Positions 8,041-17,622 are shown, counted from the stretch's first letter. The stretch: 64,000 nucleotides of DNA from Luteibacter rhizovicinus (GCF_004342265.1 NZ_SMCS01000001.1:434001-498000); one strand, 5' to 3'. Program-made: numbers and translations. Notes: a model not told the origin generated them from the sequence alone.

Positions 8041-9330
8041 ATGAGCAAACGACGTGTGGTAGTGACCGGCATGGGTATCGTGTCGCCGGTCGGCAACGAT
8101 GTCGCCACCGCCTGGAATAACGTCGTCAATGGCGTCAGTGGCATCGGCCCTGTCACCGCTTTCGACGCCAGCGCGTACGCTACCCGCATTGCGGGCGAGG
8201 TACAGGGATTCGATCCCGTTACAGCTTATTTCCAGGGTGTGAACGCTCCCGAGGATGAGCTGCGCTCGATTGGCAAAGATTTCAAGCGGATGGATCCATT
8301 CATCCACTACGGCATCGTCGCGGGCACGCATGCGTTCCGTCAGTCGGGCCTGGTGGTGACGGACGAGAACGCCGGTCGCATCGGTGTGGCCGCGGGCGCC
8401 GGTATCGGTGGCCTGCACACCATCGAAGCCACGGCGATCGAATTGGCCGAAAAGGGTCCGCGCAAGGTTTCGCCGTTCTACGTGCCGAGCTCGATCATCA
8501 ACATGATCGCCGGCAACTTGTCGATTTATCACGGGATGAAGGGGCCGAACATCGCGCTCGTCTCGGCATGCACCACGGCTGCGCACAACATCGGCATGGC
8601 TATGCGCCTGATCCAGTACGGCGATGCCGATGCGATGCTCGCGGGCGGTGCCGAATTCGCGACCACGCCGACGGCCATGGCGGGCTTCTGCTCGGCCAAG
8701 GCGATGTCGACGCGCAACGACGATCCCAAGCATGCCAGCCGTCCGTGGGATACCGGCCGCGACGGCTTCCTGCTGTCCAACGGCGCCGGCATGCTCATGC
8801 TTGAAGAGTATGAGTTCGCCAAGGCGCGCGGTGCCAACATCCTTGCCGAAATCATCGGCTTTGGTATGAGCGGCGACGCATATCACATCACCGCTCCGAG
8901 CGGCGACGGTGCGGAACTGGCCATGCGTAATGCCCTGCACGATGCGCATCTCGATGCGTCTGGCGTGCAGTACGTGAACGCCCACGGTACGTCCACGCCG
9001 GTCGGCGATCGCGGCGAAGCGCGCGCGATCGCCAATGTTTTTGGTGATCACGCCAAGGCAAAAGACGGTCTCAAGGTCAGCTCGACCAAGTCGGTCACGG
9101 GGCATCTGCTCGGTGCGGCGGGTGGCGTCGAGGCGATCTTCTCGGTGATGGCTCTGCGCGACGGCGTGATTCCGCCGACGATGAATCTCGTCGACGTCGA
9201 TCCCGAAGTAGCTGTGCTCGGCCTCGATCTGGTGCCCAACGAAGCGCGCCAGGCAAAGCTCGACGTCGTCGTATCGAACTCGTTCGGTTTCGGCGGCACC
9301 AACGGAACGCTCGCGTTCAAGCGCGTCTGA
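8041..9330 (+). CDS. fabF: Beta-ketoacyl-ACP synthase II
   Basis: Condensing enzyme of chain elongation, 429 residues. It starts MSKRRVVVTGMGIVSPVGND. The nucleophile is Cys177 in VSACTTAAHNIG, and the two catalytic histidines lie in NAHGTSTPVGD and KSVTGHLLGAAGG. The C-terminal SNSFGFGGTN is conserved. The N-terminal half is slightly longer than E. coli FabF, with an insertion around residues 55-75. AGGAAGGA lies before the ATG. It follows acpP as in most gammaproteobacteria and is followed after 7 bases by pabB. Confidence 0.97.
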   Translation: MSKRRVVVTGMGIVSPVGNDVATAWNNVVNGVSGIGPVTAFDASAYATRIAGEVQGFDPVTAYFQGVNAPEDELRSIGKDFKRMDPFIHYGIVAGTHAFRQSGLVVTDENAGRIGVAAGAGIGGLHTIEATAIELAEKGPRKVSPFYVPSSIINMIAGNLSIYHGMKGPNIALVSACTTAAHNIGMAMRLIQYGDADAMLAGGAEFATTPTAMAGFCSAKAMSTRNDDPKHASRPWDTGRDGFLLSNGAGMLMLEEYEFAKARGANILAEIIGFGMSGDAYHITAPSGDGAELAMRNALHDAHLDASGVQYVNAHGTSTPVGDRGEARAIANVFGDHAKAKDGLKVSSTKSVTGHLLGAAGGVEAIFSVMALRDGVIPPTMNLVDVDPEVAVLGLDLVPNEARQAKLDVVVSNSFGFGGTNGTLAFKRV

Positions 9331-9337
9331 TCGACGC

Positions 9338-10687
9338 TTGAGCTTCATCACGCGAGTACTGACCGGCCGGCGCGATCTCCTCGCGCCGGCCGCGTCATAT
9401 CCGGAACGCTATCCCTGCCTGCTAGCCAGTGCGACGCGCGGCACGAAGCAGGCGCGCTACGACATGCTGCTTGCGCATGCCGGTGAGTCGCTGAGCGTGG
9501 CCAGCGATGGACGGTTGCGCGACGCGCATGGCGCCACGGTCGACGGCACGTTTCTCGACGCGCTGGATCGTGCGTGGCGGGACGAACGCACCGCGCCCAC
9601 GGATGACGATCTGCCATTCCATGGCGGCTGGGCGATCTATCTTGCCTATGAACTTGTGGGTCAGATCGAGCCTTCGCTGAAGCTCCCCGTTGCCCGCGGC
9701 AAGTTGCCGGTGGCGCTGGCACTGCGCTGTCCCGCCGCGATCCTGGTCGACCACGTCAGCGAAACGACGATTCTGGTGGCCGAGGAAGGGCAGGAGGCGT
9801 GGCTCGACCGGATGGAAGCCGACCTCTCGGCTGCCAGCTTGCCGGCGCCGCTGGACGTTCCAAAACAGATCGACGAAGACGCGCCGGATGCTTTCCTCGA
9901 CGGCGTGCTACGCATTCACGAACACCTGCGTGCGGGCGATGTTTTCCAGGTGAACCTGTCCCGGCAGTGGACGGCATCGTTCGCCGGCGATCCCTCGCCG
10001 TCGTCCCTGATGATGGCCTTGCGTGCCGCCAATCCGGCGCCGTTCGCCGGCATGCTGCAAGGTGCGGGATGGTCCGTCGTCAGTTCGTCGCCCGAACGGC
10101 TGGTCGAATCGCGACGCGGCATGCTGCAGACACGGCCCATCGCGGGAACGCGTCCCCGCGTCGACGGCGACGATCACGATGCCCGCATCCGCGAACTCAC
10201 CGCGCATCCCAAAGAGCGTGCCGAGCACGTCATGCTGATCGATCTCGAGCGCAACGATCTCGGACGCGTCTGCGTGCCGGGCACCGTGGAGGTCGACGAG
10301 TTGATGGTCGTGGAAAGCTACGCGCACGTTCACCACATCGTGTCGAACGTCCGGGGCAGGGCACGCGCGGACGTCACGCCCGGGCAAGTCGTCGCGGCGA
10401 CGTTCCCCGGCGGCACCATCACCGGTTGCCCCAAGGTGCGCTGCATGGAAATCATCGGCGCCATCGAGGGCGTGCCGCGCGGTGCCTATACTGGCGCGCT
10501 GGGATATCTCGACCGGAATGGCGACATGGATCTCAATATCCTGATCCGAACTTTCACGGTCGAAGGCGATCGCGTGTCCTGGCGCGCGGGCGCCGGCATC
10601 GTGACGGATTCGGTGCCGGAGCGCGAACTGGCCGAAACACGCGCCAAGGCGCGCGGTCTGCTTCGCGTGTTCGGTGGAACGGCATGA
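9338..10687 (+). CDS. pabB: Aminodeoxychorismate synthase component I
   Basis: Converts chorismate to 4-amino-4-deoxychorismate for folate synthesis. The 449 residues carry chorismate-binding motifs: SSSPERL, PIAGTRPR, HPKERAEHVMLIDLERNDLGRVC, and FPGGTITGCPKVRCMEIIGAIEG near the C-terminus. Linkage to pabC separates it from anthranilate synthase TrpE. The most likely start is TTG at 9338, 7 bases after fabF, but no strong ribosome site is present and it may depend on coupling to fabF. The stop overlaps the pabC start (ATGA). A PabA-type glutaminase is not in the window. Confidence 0.92.
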   Translation: MSFITRVLTGRRDLLAPAASYPERYPCLLASATRGTKQARYDMLLAHAGESLSVASDGRLRDAHGATVDGTFLDALDRAWRDERTAPTDDDLPFHGGWAIYLAYELVGQIEPSLKLPVARGKLPVALALRCPAAILVDHVSETTILVAEEGQEAWLDRMEADLSAASLPAPLDVPKQIDEDAPDAFLDGVLRIHEHLRAGDVFQVNLSRQWTASFAGDPSPSSLMMALRAANPAPFAGMLQGAGWSVVSSSPERLVESRRGMLQTRPIAGTRPRVDGDDHDARIRELTAHPKERAEHVMLIDLERNDLGRVCVPGTVEVDELMVVESYAHVHHIVSNVRGRARADVTPGQVVAATFPGGTITGCPKVRCMEIIGAIEGVPRGAYTGALGYLDRNGDMDLNILIRTFTVEGDRVSWRAGAGIVTDSVPERELAETRAKARGLLRVFGGTA

Positions 10688-11532
10688 GCGACGACGCGCC
10701 GCGTCTGTCGGTCGACGGCCGTGCGGTCGACACGATATCCGTACGCGATCGCGGTTTCATGTACGGCGACGGTCTGTTTGAAACGCTGCGCATCGTCGAC
10801 GGGCGTGTTCCGCTATGGGCGCGTCATGTGCATCGGCTGAGCGAGGGTTGTGCACGGTTACGCATGCCGGTGCCCGACGCCAATCATCTGCTGGGCTGGA
10901 TACACCAGCTTATCGATGGCTGGGGCGATGCCACGTTGCGCCTGACGTTGAGTCGCGGCGAGGGCGCTCGCGGTTATGCCATGCCCGAATTTCAGCACCC
11001 CACTGTCGCGATGAGCGCGCAGCGGTCCGCGTTACCGTCCGCCGCGGCCTATCGCGATGGCATCGCGGTCCGGCTGTGCGAAACCCGGCTGGCCTTGCAG
11101 CCGGCACTTGCCGGCATGAAACATCTCAATCGCCTGGAACAGGTGCTTGCACGATCCGAATGGACCGGCGACACATGGGGCGAAGGTCTGATGCTCGATA
11201 CGGATGGGCACGTCGTATGCGCCACGGCGGCAAACCTGTTCGCCGTTTTCGACGGCGAGCTGGTGACGCCGCCGGTCGATGCCTGCGGCGTGGCCGGCGT
11301 CGCGCGCGCGGAAATCCTCGCGCTGACGGGCGCAACCGTGTCCCGTCTGAACCCGGCTCGACTGCATGAGGCCGATGAGGTCTTCCTCACGTCGGCTGTT
11401 CGGGGCATTCTCCCCGTCCGGGTTTCAGATGCCCGCGAGTGGCGGACTGGACCCATCACGCGTCGATTGCAGGCGCACTGGTGCGATCTTGGCCTGCCGT
11501 TGCCGGGTGTAACGCAGGAATCGAACGAATGA
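10684..11532 (+). CDS. pabC: Aminodeoxychorismate lyase
   Basis: PLP-dependent fold-type IV enzyme that releases pyruvate from aminodeoxychorismate to give p-aminobenzoate. The start MSDDAPRLSVDGRAVDTISV overlaps the pabB stop by ATGA, giving 282 residues. Motifs are RDRGFMYGDGLFETLR near the N-terminus, the PLP-lysine region GMKHLNRLEQVLA, and the C-terminal ATAANLFAVFDG and FLTSAVRGILPV. Its own stop overlaps the mltG start (ATGA), so pabB-pabC-mltG are translationally coupled. Confidence 0.94.
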   Translation: MSDDAPRLSVDGRAVDTISVRDRGFMYGDGLFETLRIVDGRVPLWARHVHRLSEGCARLRMPVPDANHLLGWIHQLIDGWGDATLRLTLSRGEGARGYAMPEFQHPTVAMSAQRSALPSAAAYRDGIAVRLCETRLALQPALAGMKHLNRLEQVLARSEWTGDTWGEGLMLDTDGHVVCATAANLFAVFDGELVTPPVDACGVAGVARAEILALTGATVSRLNPARLHEADEVFLTSAVRGILPVRVSDAREWRTGPITRRLQAHWCDLGLPLPGVTQESNE

Positions 11533-12557
11533 AAGTACGCGGCATCGCCGTCTGGCGTGTCCTCATCGTGGTAGTCGTGTTGGGCATGGTGGCTGTCGGC
11601 ACCTGGGTCGGTTACGACTGGCATCGCTTCGGGGGTGCGCCGCTGTCCATTGCGGCGCAGGGTCAGAGTATCGACGTGGCGCGCGGCGCTTCCTTCAAGG
11701 ACATCGTCCGGCAGCTGAGGCAGCGCGACGTCTCGGATGCCTCGCCGCTGTACTGGCGTCTGCTGTCGTTCCAGATGCACGTCTCCGGCCGGTTGCATGC
11801 GGGCGAATTCGCGCTGGTGCCGGGCATGACGCCGCGCGACCTCCTGTCGAACATGGCGACGGGCAAGGTCATGCAGCGTAACGTCACGATTGTCGATGGC
11901 TGGACGTTCGCGGACATGCGTCGCATGCTCGCCACCGTGGACACGATCGCGCACGACACGGCCGGTCTCGACGACGACGCGGTCATGAAGCTGGTGGGCG
12001 CCGAAGGCGAGCAGCCGGAAGGCCGCTTCCTTCCCGAAACCTATGCGTACGTGAAAGGCGACACGGAGTCCGGCATCTTCAAGCGGGCTTATGCCGCGAT
12101 GACGAAGACCCTCGACAGTGCATGGGAAAAGCGGGCGCCGGATCTGCCGCTGGCCACGTCCTACGAGGCGCTGATCATGGCGTCCATCGTCGAGAAGGAA
12201 ACGGGACGGGCGGACGAGCGTCCGCGCATCGCCGGCGTATTCATGCGCAGGCTTCGCCTGCATATGATGCTGCAGACCGATCCGACGGTGATCTACGGCA
12301 TGGGCGCCGCGTACGAGGGTAATGTGCGCAAACGCGACCTGACCACCGATACGCCTTACAACACCTATACGCGCTTCGGCCTTCCGCCGACGCCGATCGC
12401 TTTGCCGGGCCGGGCCGCCATCGAGGCGGCGCTGCACCCCGTCGACGGCACCGAACTTTATTTCGTCGCGCGCGGCGATGGCAGTCATGTGTTCTCATCG
12501 ACGCTCGACGAGCACAATCGGGCGGTCGCCTGTTTTCAGCTGAAGCGTTGCCAGTGA
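11529..12557 (+). CDS. mltG: Endolytic murein transglycosylase
   Basis: Inner-membrane lytic transglycosylase thought to terminate nascent glycan strands, 342 residues. A single N-terminal membrane segment (WRVLIVVVVLGMVAVGTWVGY) is followed by a LysM-like region and the YceG/MltG domain. The catalytic glutamate lies in MASIVEKETG, followed by the family motif LQTDPTVIYG and PYNTYTRFGLPPTPIALPG. The ATG overlaps the pabC stop. The pabC-mltG-tmk-holB order is widely conserved in gammaproteobacteria. Confidence 0.95.
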   Translation: MKVRGIAVWRVLIVVVVLGMVAVGTWVGYDWHRFGGAPLSIAAQGQSIDVARGASFKDIVRQLRQRDVSDASPLYWRLLSFQMHVSGRLHAGEFALVPGMTPRDLLSNMATGKVMQRNVTIVDGWTFADMRRMLATVDTIAHDTAGLDDDAVMKLVGAEGEQPEGRFLPETYAYVKGDTESGIFKRAYAAMTKTLDSAWEKRAPDLPLATSYEALIMASIVEKETGRADERPRIAGVFMRRLRLHMMLQTDPTVIYGMGAAYEGNVRKRDLTTDTPYNTYTRFGLPPTPIALPGRAAIEAALHPVDGTELYFVARGDGSHVFSSTLDEHNRAVACFQLKRCQ

Positions 12558-13207
12558 GCGAATCCATGCCAATCACACGCGGTCGCCTCATCACCCTCGA
12601 AGGTGGCGAGGGTGCCGGCAAGAGCACGCTGCTCTCGGGCTTGCGCGAGTTGCTGCGCGCCCATGGCATCGATCCCCTGATGACGCGCGAGCCCGGCGGC
12701 ACGCCCGTGGGCGAAGCCGTTCGCGCGGTCGTGCTGGATGCCTCGCGCAGCGAACTGTGTCCCGAGGCCGAGCTATTGCTGATGTTCGCTTCGCGAGCGC
12801 AATTGGTGCGCGAAGTCATCGCCCCAGCGCTGGCCGCCGGACGCTGGGTGCTGTGCGATCGTTTCACTGACGCCAGCTACGCCTATCAGGGTGGCGGTCG
12901 TGGGCAGCCTGTCGATCGCATTGCCGAACTCGAGAACTGGGCCGTGGCCGGTGTCGTACCCGACATCACGCTGCTGCTCGACCTGCCGGTGAGCACCGGC
13001 CGCGCGCGTGCCGCCGGTCGTGGCGAAGCCGACCGGATCGAGGTCGAAGCCGACGCATTCTTCGAGCGCATCCGGGATGCGTATCGCGCCCGTGCCGCCG
13101 CCGAGCCCGGCCGCTTCCGCCTGATCGACGCCAGTGCGACTCCCGACGCCGTGCTGGCGCAGGCCGGTGCGGCGCTTGCGCCGCTGTTCGGCGGAGTGAC
13201 GTCATGA
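12554..13207 (+). CDS. tmk: Thymidylate kinase
   Basis: Phosphorylates dTMP to dTDP. The P-loop GGEGAGKST and the DR(F/Y) motif DRFTDASYAYQGGGRG are clear, as is the TREPGGTPVGE segment. GTG at 12554 overlaps the mltG stop (GTGA), matching the coupling seen along this operon; ATG 12566 (MPITRGRLITLEGGEG) is an equally plausible start, giving 213 instead of 217 residues. The stop overlaps holB by ATGA. Confidence 0.94.
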   Translation: MSESMPITRGRLITLEGGEGAGKSTLLSGLRELLRAHGIDPLMTREPGGTPVGEAVRAVVLDASRSELCPEAELLLMFASRAQLVREVIAPALAAGRWVLCDRFTDASYAYQGGGRGQPVDRIAELENWAVAGVVPDITLLLDLPVSTGRARAAGRGEADRIEVEADAFFERIRDAYRARAAAEPGRFRLIDASATPDAVLAQAGAALAPLFGGVTS

Positions 13208-14139
13208 CGCTGCGTCCCTGGCACGCGGAGGCATGGCAGCGCCTGCAGGCGCGTCGCGAGCGCGGCGCGCTACCTCATGCGCTGCTGCTTGCCGGCGCCG
13301 CCGGTCTGGGCAAGCGCGACTTTTTGCATACCTTCGCCCAGGGCCTGCTATGCCAGCAGCCTGCCGACGGCGTGCCTTGCGGCACTTGCCGCAGTTGCCA
13401 CTTCTTTGTCGCGGGCACGCATCCGGATGTCGTGCAACTGAGCTTCGGTCTGCGCAAGGACGGCGTGCAGCGCAGTGAAATCGTGGTCGACCAGATCCGC
13501 GATCTGTCCCAGCGGTTGTCCATGTCCAGCCAGTTCGGCGGCTGGCAGGTCGCGACGATCGATCCGGCCGATGCGATGAATGCGCCGGCGGCCAATGCTT
13601 TGCTTAAAACGCTGGAAGAGCCGTCGCAGGCGACCATGCTGATTCTGGTGGCCGATGCGCCGTCGCGCCTTCCCGCTACCATTCGCAGCCGCTGCCAGCG
13701 GATCGATTTCGCCGTGCCTTCGCGCGACGAATCGTTGGCATGGCTGACCGCCGAAGGGGTGAAGGATCCCGCTGCGGCGTTACTCGCGGCGGGCGGCAAT
13801 CCGGGCATGGCGCGCGACTGGGCGACCGATGGCGCCCTGAAGCAGCGCTCCGAAGTACGTGGCGACCTGCTGGCCCTGGCTACCGGGCGTGGCGACGCGG
13901 TCGAGATGGCCAAGCGCTGGCAGACCAACGACCCGTCGCGATACCTCTGGTTCGCGGCCCAGGCCGCGACCGACGAACTGCGCGCACGGGCCGAAGGCAC
14001 GAAGTCGCCGCTGGAAAGTACCCTCGACGACGAGGCACTGGATGCCTGGTACGGTCAGGCCAATCGCGCACGGGACTCGCTGCGCGGTCCCCTGCGTGCC
14101 GACCTTGTCCTGCTCGAACTGCTTGCGGCCTGGCGTTGA
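13204..14139 (+). CDS. holB: DNA polymerase III subunit delta prime
   Basis: Clamp-loader subunit, 311 residues. N-terminal HALLLAGAAGLGKRDF is the P-loop region. The zinc module CGTCRSCHFFVAGTHPD follows, then the delta-prime SRC-like segment IRSRCQRIDF and the TLEEPSQATMLILVAD helix. The start overlaps the tmk stop (ATGA). In xanthomonads holB is usually followed directly by pilZ; here a PIG-L deacetylase gene and a perfect hairpin lie between them. Confidence 0.95.
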   Translation: MTLRPWHAEAWQRLQARRERGALPHALLLAGAAGLGKRDFLHTFAQGLLCQQPADGVPCGTCRSCHFFVAGTHPDVVQLSFGLRKDGVQRSEIVVDQIRDLSQRLSMSSQFGGWQVATIDPADAMNAPAANALLKTLEEPSQATMLILVADAPSRLPATIRSRCQRIDFAVPSRDESLAWLTAEGVKDPAAALLAAGGNPGMARDWATDGALKQRSEVRGDLLALATGRGDAVEMAKRWQTNDPSRYLWFAAQAATDELRARAEGTKSPLESTLDDEALDAWYGQANRARDSLRGPLRADLVLLELLAAWR

Positions 14140-14208
14140 CGTTCATTTGCCGGGTCGTACCGTTCTAATCGTCCGAACGCGGCGTTGCCGCCGCATAAGG
14201 AGCCAAGC

Positions 14209-15126
14209 TTGACGACCGGGTTCGTCCTCGATGCCTCCACGCGCCTTCTCGTTGTCTCGCCTCATCCGGACGACGAATCGCTTGCGACGGGCGGTCTGAT
14301 CCAGCGTGTGCTGGCGGCCGGTGGCCGCGTGGATGTGTTGCTGCTGACCGATGGCGACGACAATCCCTGGCCCCAGCGCTGGCTGGAACGCCGGATCGTG
14401 ATCGACAACGAGGCGCGCAAGCGCTGGGGGACGCGGCGGCGGGGCGAGGTCGCGTCGGCGCTTGCGCGACTCGGCGTGGCGGCCGACCGGTTGCATGCCC
14501 TCGGCTGGCACGACATGGCGGTGACCACGGAGCTTCGCCGCCGGCACGGCAAAGCGATCGAAACCATCGGGGCGGTCCTGAATTCGGTTTCGCCCACCCT
14601 GGTAGTCATGCCCGCACTGGGCGATCGTCATCCCGATCACAGTGCCGCCCACGTCCTGTCGCGACTGGCGCTCGCGCGCAGCGGCCTTCCGGCTGAGGTT
14701 CTTACGTATCTGGTCCACGGCAAGAAGACCGAAGCGGACAAGATCGCACTCCCTGTCGATCCGGCCATACAGGCGGTCAAGCGGGAGGCCGTGCTGGCCC
14801 ATGGAACTCAGGTGGCCCTGAGTCGCGGCCGTATGCTCGGGATCGCGGATCGGCCCGAATGTTTCGGAGGCATCGCGGCGGCCGGAACCGAACGGCGCCT
14901 GGCGCTGCCGTGGCGGCCCGCGCCATGGCTGCAAAAGCGTCTGCGGCTGGTTGCGGCCGACGATCGAGGTGTGATGGACATGGCCTGGAACGACGCGCCG
15001 CTGGAGCGGGAAGGGCAGGACTGGGTCCTGTTGCTTCGCGATGCGCCGGGACCGTCCTTCGTGAAGATGACCGCGGACCTGGATACGTTGTGGATTTTCG
15101 ACAGGTGGGGGTGGGTGGCTGCTTGA
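14209..15126 (+). CDS. PIG-L family deacetylase
   Basis: LmbE/PIG-L zinc-dependent deacetylase, about 305 residues. The metal-binding motif VSPHPDDESLATGG is near the N-terminus, with a second histidine motif HPDHSAAH near residue 145. Relatives remove N-acetyl groups from sugars (GlcNAc-PI, mycothiol or antibiotic precursors); the substrate here cannot be read. AAGGAG (14197-14202) is 6 bases before the TTG at 14209, which decides the start over the upstream TTG at 14185. It starts 69 bases after holB on the same strand. The insertion between holB and pilZ looks lineage-specific. Confidence 0.85.
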   Translation: MTTGFVLDASTRLLVVSPHPDDESLATGGLIQRVLAAGGRVDVLLLTDGDDNPWPQRWLERRIVIDNEARKRWGTRRRGEVASALARLGVAADRLHALGWHDMAVTTELRRRHGKAIETIGAVLNSVSPTLVVMPALGDRHPDHSAAHVLSRLALARSGLPAEVLTYLVHGKKTEADKIALPVDPAIQAVKREAVLAHGTQVALSRGRMLGIADRPECFGGIAAAGTERRLALPWRPAPWLQKRLRLVAADDRGVMDMAWNDAPLEREGQDWVLLLRDAPGPSFVKMTADLDTLWIFDRWGWVAA

Positions 15127-15149
15127 GGGCATGGCCCCCACCTCGACCA

Positions 15150-15191
15150 CCCTCTCCATCATTCCGGCGTGCGCCGGAATGATGGAGAGGG
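15150..15191. repeat. Perfect 20-bp inverted repeat (REP-like)
   Basis: The arms 15150-15169 and 15172-15191 are perfectly complementary around a 2-base centre, reading CTCCATCATTCCGGCG outward to the same sequence inverted. There is no T-run, so a REP-type hairpin or an mRNA 3' stabiliser is more likely than an intrinsic terminator. It lies directly after the PIG-L gene. Confidence 0.8.
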
Positions 15192-15296
15192 GGAGGGTGT
15201 GCGCCCTGTCACGTGTCGTGCCCACGGCCAAACTCAACGCTTGTAGCCACACCCACCCCATGGCTACGATGGACTCCACCCCGGGGACGCCATCGC

Positions 15297-15656
15297 ATGA
15301 CAACCACAGCTACCTCCCCACGTCAGGGCATCATGTCCCTCAAGGTCAAGGACGTGAACGCCCTCTACATCGCCTACATGCCCTTCCTGAAGGGCGGCGG
15401 CCTGTTCGCGCCCACCGCGCAGCGCTACAACCTCGGCGATGAAGTGGTATTGCTTGTGACGCTCATCGACGAGAACGAGCGGCTGTCCGTCGCCGGTCGC
15501 GTGGTCTGGATCACGCCCATCGGCGCCCAGGGCAATCGCACCGCCGGCATCGGCGTGCAGTTCAATGAAACGGGCGATGGCGAGGCGGCACGCGCCCGTA
15601 TCGAGGCGTTGCTGGCCGGCACGCTCTCCTCCGAACGACCGACGCAGACGATGTGA
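15297..15656 (+). CDS. pilZ: PilZ domain protein (type IV pilus type)
   Basis: A 119-residue single-domain PilZ protein closely resembling the xanthomonad type IV pilus PilZ: RQGIMSLKVKD, YIAYMPFLKGGGLFAPT, GDEVVLLVTL, VVWITPIGAQGNRTAGIGVQF. The N-terminal RxxxR motif used for c-di-GMP binding is absent, as in that non-canonical family, which acts through protein partners (FimX, PilB) in pilus biogenesis. ATG 15297 matches the usual length; ATG 15333 is an alternative. It is separated from holB by the PIG-L gene and the hairpin, so whether it is still in the holB transcript is unclear. Confidence 0.92.
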   Translation: MTTTATSPRQGIMSLKVKDVNALYIAYMPFLKGGGLFAPTAQRYNLGDEVVLLVTLIDENERLSVAGRVVWITPIGAQGNRTAGIGVQFNETGDGEAARARIEALLAGTLSSERPTQTM

Positions 15657-15979
15657 TCGTCGCCGTCACGCGGCGCGGAGTAACAGGGGTTGCTTACGAT
15701 ACCAGCGCCCTCTGACCGGGCGATGTGCGTCTTTGCACCAGATTGATCCGCTTTTAGCCCGTTAAAGGCTTGTCGGAATACCTGCACGGACTGGTACAAT
15801 AGATCGGTTCCCAACTTTGATTGTGGATATCTGGAGCCGTCAGCGCACTCAAGGCGCGTGACCGGATCGATACGTTTTTGGATCGATTCGATCGGACGAC
15901 TCTGGCGCCCCTAGCCGGACCGCTCGTCCCCCGCCGACGGTCACTGATGCGCCCGCATGGCGCGGAGGTACGCTGCATC
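15657..15979 (+). other. pilZ-nuoA intergenic region
   Basis: 323 bases without a gene. It contains the nuo promoter (15770-15800) and about 170 bases of leader before the nuoA GTG. I see no tRNA, no clear terminator for pilZ and no convincing small ORF. Confidence 0.5.
15770..15800 (+). promoter_or_regulatory. Extended -10 promoter of the nuo operon
   Basis: TGGTACAAT (15792-15800) is an extended -10 with TACAAT at 15795-15800. TTGTCG (15770-15775) lies 19 bases upstream, a long spacer that the TG extension can offset. The predicted 5' leader to nuoA is about 170 bases. Confidence 0.55.
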
Positions 15980-16336
15980 GTGCTTGCCCAATACTGGCCC
16001 GTTCTGTTGTTCATCGCCGTTGCCGTCGGCCTGGGCATCGTCCTGCTTCTGATCGGCATGCTCGCCGGCCCGAGTCGACCCGACTCCGAAAAGCTCGCAC
16101 CGTACGAGTGCGGCTTCGAAGCCTTCGAGGATGCGCGCATGAAGTTCGACGTGCGCTATTACCTCATCGCCATCCTCTTCATCATCTTCGATCTCGAAAT
16201 CGCGTTCCTTTTCCCGTGGGCGGTGGTTTTCGACAAGATCGGCGCGATAGCTCTGATTGAAATGGCGCTATTCCTCGCCCTCCTGGTGGTCGGTTTCGCT
16301 TACGTCTGGAAGAAGGGAGCGCTCGAATGGGAGTGA
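15980..16336 (+). CDS. nuoA: NADH-quinone oxidoreductase subunit A
   Basis: Small membrane subunit of complex I, 118 residues, three membrane helices. The conserved [20 protein letters not shown] loop and [13 protein letters not shown] are clear. The GTG at 15980 ([11 protein letters not shown]) has GGAGG 11 bases upstream and matches the xanthomonad NuoA start; the upstream extension of the frame has no homology. It overlaps nuoB by 10 bases. First gene of the 14-gene nuo operon. Confidence 0.96.
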   Translation: MLAQYWPVLLFIAVAVGLGIVLLLIGMLAGPSRPDSEKLAPYECGFEAFEDARMKFDVRYYLIAILFIIFDLEIAFLFPWAVVFDKIGAIALIEMALFLALLVVGFAYVWKKGALEWE

Positions 16337-16881
16337 TGTCCAGCATCGACCGGGTGATGCACAACCCGGAGCCGCTCAACCTCGTCGACGATATCCTTCG
16401 TCCGGGTGGCGACAGTCCCGTTGTCCAGCGCGGTTTCGGTACGACCAGCATCGATGCCCTGATGAACTGGGCGCGTACCGGTTCCATGTGGCCGATGACC
16501 TTCGGTCTGGCCTGTTGCGCCGTCGAGATGATGCACGCGGGTGCCGCGCGCCTCGATCTGGACCGCTACGGCGTCATCTTCCGTCCCAGCCCGCGCCAGT
16601 CCGACGTGATGATCGTCGCCGGCACGCTGGTGAACAAGATGGCTCCGGCGCTGCGCAAGGTCTACGACCAGATGCCCGAGCCGAAATGGGTCATCTCCAT
16701 GGGTTCGTGCGCCAACGGTGGCGGTTACTACCACTATTCCTATTCCGTGGTTCGCGGCTGCGACCGCATCGTGCCGGTGGACATCTACGTGCCGGGCTGC
16801 CCGCCCACGGCCGAAGCCCTGATCCACGGCATCCTGCAGTTGCAGAAAAAGATCCGTCGCACCCACACGATCGCGCGATAA
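16327..16881 (+). CDS. nuoB: NADH-quinone oxidoreductase subunit B
   Basis: Peripheral-arm subunit that binds the terminal [4Fe-4S] cluster N2, which passes electrons to quinone. 184 residues. Ligands are the tandem Cys63-Cys64 ([10 protein letters not shown]), Cys128 (GSCANGGG) and Cys158 ([11 protein letters not shown]). The start lies inside the end of nuoA, consistent with coupling. Confidence 0.98.
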   Translation: MGVMSSIDRVMHNPEPLNLVDDILRPGGDSPVVQRGFGTTSIDALMNWARTGSMWPMTFGLACCAVEMMHAGAARLDLDRYGVIFRPSPRQSDVMIVAGTLVNKMAPALRKVYDQMPEPKWVISMGSCANGGGYYHYSYSVVRGCDRIVPVDIYVPGCPPTAEALIHGILQLQKKIRRTHTIAR

Positions 16882-16890
16882 AGGGCTGTC

Positions 16891-17619
16891 ATGAGTGCTA
16901 TTCCACAGACCTCGCTGGTCGAACGGCTTGCCGCGCGCTTCGGCGACATGCTTTCCGTGACCGTTGCCCGCAACGAAGTCACCGCTGAGCTTGCCGCGGC
17001 CGATCTCACGGCCGTCGCCACCGCGCTGCGCGACGAAGCCGATTTCCGTTTCAGCGTCATCATCGACGTGTGCGGTGTCGACTATCTCGGCTACGGCCAG
17101 ACCGAATGGGAAACCGATACCTCGCAGGGCGACAGCTTCTCGCGTGGCGTCGAAGGCCAGGCCATGGGCCGCTTCACCTGGGCGGAACGTCCGCGCAACG
17201 TCGAGCAGCCGCGTCGCTTCGCCGCCGTCATCCATTTGCTGTCGCTCGAGAAAAACCAGCGCATCCGCCTGCGCGTGTTCTGCGAAGACGACGCGTTTCC
17301 CGTCGTGCCGTCGATCACTCCGATCTGGCCCGGTGCGGACTGGTTCGAGCGCGAAACGTTCGACATGTACGGCATCATCTTCGAAGGTCATCCCGATCTT
17401 CGCCGCATCCTCACCGATTACGGTTTCGTCGGTCATCCGTTCCGCAAGGACTTTCCGCTCATCGGAAACGTCGAAGTGCGTTACGACCCCGAACAGAAGC
17501 GCGTTATCTACGAACCGGTATCGATCGAGCCGCGCGTGCTTGTCCCGCGCACGATCCGCAACGACGCCGACCTCGATCAGGCCAGGGCGGAAGCCGCCGA
17601 CCGCTGGCGGGAGAACTGA
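16891..17619 (+). CDS. nuoC: NADH-quinone oxidoreductase subunit C
   Basis: Complex I 30-kDa-type subunit, 242 residues. The diagnostic motif [34 protein letters not shown] and the following [10 protein letters not shown] are present. It is separate from NuoD, unlike the fused NuoCD of E. coli. It packs against NuoB and NuoD in the hydrophilic arm. It starts 9 bases after nuoB. Confidence 0.97.
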   Translation: MSAIPQTSLVERLAARFGDMLSVTVARNEVTAELAAADLTAVATALRDEADFRFSVIIDVCGVDYLGYGQTEWETDTSQGDSFSRGVEGQAMGRFTWAERPRNVEQPRRFAAVIHLLSLEKNQRIRLRVFCEDDAFPVVPSITPIWPGADWFERETFDMYGIIFEGHPDLRRILTDYGFVGHPFRKDFPLIGNVEVRYDPEQKRVIYEPVSIEPRVLVPRTIRNDADLDQARAEAADRWREN

Positions 17620-17622
17620 GCC

